NCBI GenBank assembly: GCA_963715485.1
Contig: OY970244.1
Span: 930,001-994,000 of the forward strand
Length of the DNA stretch: 64,000 bases
Direction of reading: 5' to 3'
Source of the DNA: SG8-30 sp963715485
GTDB taxonomy: Bacteria > Pseudomonadota > Gammaproteobacteria > Steroidobacterales > Steroidobacteraceae
A program made the translations under genes and the position numbers. Under the pieces are notes generated by a model. The model was given only the letters and a program-made list of their open reading frames with translations, was not told the origin of the DNA and ran no database searches. This document shows, in pieces, positions 63,087 through 64,000 of the stretch; the first letter of the stretch is position 1; each line of letters starts with the position of its first letter.

Positions 63087-64000
63087 ACCGCGGCGCAGAT
63101 CGCCGCGGAAGTCGCGCCACGGCTGCTCGAGTGGTTCGCCGTGCATGGTCGCAGGAACCTGCCCTGGCAACAGGACCCGACGCCCTATCGCGTGTGGGTG
63201 TCCGAGATCATGCTGCAGCAGACCCAGGTCAGCACCGTGATTCCCTATTTCGAGCGCTTCATGCAGCGTTTTCCGGACGTTGCCACGCTGGCCGCCGCAC
63301 CCGTCGACGAGGTGCTGCACCTGTGGTCCGGGCTCGGCTACTACGCCCGGGCGCGCAACCTGCACGAGGCTGCCCGGGTCATCGTGAAGGAGTCCGAAGG
63401 GCAGTTCCCGGACACGATCGAGGCGATGCGCAAGCTGCCGGGCGTCGGCCGGTCGACCGCCGGCGCCATCCTGGCACTGTCGCGCCAGGAGCGGCACCCG
63501 ATCCTGGACGGCAACGTCCGGCGGGTGCTGGCGCGTTGCTTCGCGATCGAGGGCTGGCCGGGTGAGCGAGCCGTGGACGCGCAGTTGTGGGACCTGTCGG
63601 AGGCCTGCACACCCGAGACCGAGGTGCATTCCTACACGCAGGCAATCATGGACCTCGGCGCCACGGTGTGCGCGCGCAGCAAGCCCGCCTGCGAGCGCTG
63701 CCCACTCGAGCCGATTTGCCTCGCCCGGGCGCAGGGCCGGCAGGCCTTGCTGCCGACACCGAAGCCGGCGCCGCGGGAGCGACGTGTCGAGCGGACCTAC
63801 ATGCTGATGGTGGTCGCGCGATGAAGCCAGCGTGCTGCTGGCCCAACGCCCCGCCCGCGGTATCTGGGGCGGGTTGTGGAGCCTGCCGGAATTCGAGGAC
63901 ACCGAGGACGCCGCCGCGTGGGTGGCCGAGCGGCTCGCAGTGAACGATGCGGAATTCGAGTCGCTGCCCGCGATCCGGCACAGCTTCACGCACTTCGACC
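63083..64000 (+). CDS. mutY: A/G-specific adenine glycosylase (3' end beyond window), two frameshifts
   Basis: The conserved frame contains VSEIMLQQTQVSTVIPYFER, the HhH/catalytic LPGVGRSTAGAIL followed by HPILDGNVRRVLAR with the Asp, and the [4Fe-4S] set in CARSKPACERCPLEPIC. The protein-like frame reaches back to AAQIAAEVAPRLLEWFAV, with a start probably at GTG 63083; the reading GTGAACC has one base too many there. A second break near 63818-63820 is repaired by removing one base, giving VVADEASVLLAQRPARG and then GIWGGLWSLPEFED to the window end. It removes A opposite 8-oxoG. Coupled to asmA, as in many Gammaproteobacteria. Confidence 0.92.

Overview
The window is about 64 kb of GC-rich DNA (roughly two-thirds G+C by eye), densely coded on both strands. 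Gene content points to a Gammaproteobacterium: HflKC, UrcA-family protein, WS/DGAT, deoCABD, OmpR/NarL two-component systems, FabH and MutY. I cannot fix the order; a Woeseiales-, Steroidobacterales- or Chromatiales-like lineage is a guess. I saw no rRNA, tRNA, CRISPR array or prophage.

Layout. 1-4.9 kb (minus): an energy-metabolism operon, nfnS-nfnL-korA-korB, pairing a ferredoxin-dependent 2-oxoacid oxidoreductase with an Nfn-type ferredoxin:NAD(P) transhydrogenase. 5.1-7.2 kb: a small membrane protein, a SnoaL-like protein and a DUF1028 protein. 7.4-15.5 kb: an accessory block of single small genes (secreted proteins, cupins, UrcA, alpha/beta hydrolase, DUF5694, lipoprotein, hypotheticals) separated by a family of paired imperfect-palindrome repeats, with a cassette-like look. 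15.5-17.6 kb: a CbbR-like LysR regulator divergent from an SbtA-type bicarbonate transporter, then an IS30 remnant. 18-20.8 kb: hflK-hflC and half of a COG4705 membrane protein gene. 20.9-24.7 kb: methyltransferase, OsmC, GST-like, alpha/beta hydrolase and host-attachment genes. 24.8-31.5 kb: a cdd-HMG-CoA reductase-esterase overlap operon facing an acyl-CoA synthetase/WS-DGAT/lipase operon (lipid and wax ester metabolism). 31.7-36.9 kb: deoC-deoA-deoB-deoD nucleoside salvage, then a DRG/Obg-like TGS GTPase. 36.9-39.3 kb: NmrA-like and GlcD-like oxidoreductases. 39.4-45.2 kb: an OmpR-type two-component system divergent from a cluster of secreted proteins of unknown role, one of them decayed. 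45.3-54.4 kb: a small HD alarmone-hydrolase-like protein, folE, an RNase Z-like MBL protein, a LOG-family protein, a YbjD-like OLD nuclease translationally coupled to a beta-CASP RNase, an MsbA-like ABC exporter and apt. 54.4-59.4 kb: a FabH-like synthase, a small cytochrome c, and an RR-kinase-RR operon. 59.4-64 kb: a GGGGACAGTCCC repeat island, then ECF sigma/anti-sigma/DUF4097, AsmA and mutY.

Two things stand out. First, the 7.4-15.5 kb block repeats the pattern 'one gene, then two related palindromes about 60 bp apart', as BIME-like or integron-like cassette arrays do. No integrase is visible and canonical attC core sites were not found, so this is a hypothesis. Second, twelve frameshifts in otherwise well-conserved genes (acyl-CoA synthetase, LOG, DUF4097, AsmA, MutY) all shift the frame in the same sense, as one extra base would. 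Most are repaired by removing one base from a short homopolymer run, which suggests sequence overcalls rather than pseudogenes. The decayed secreted-protein gene at 42.35-43.3 kb behaves differently, with mixed-direction shifts, and looks like a real pseudogene.
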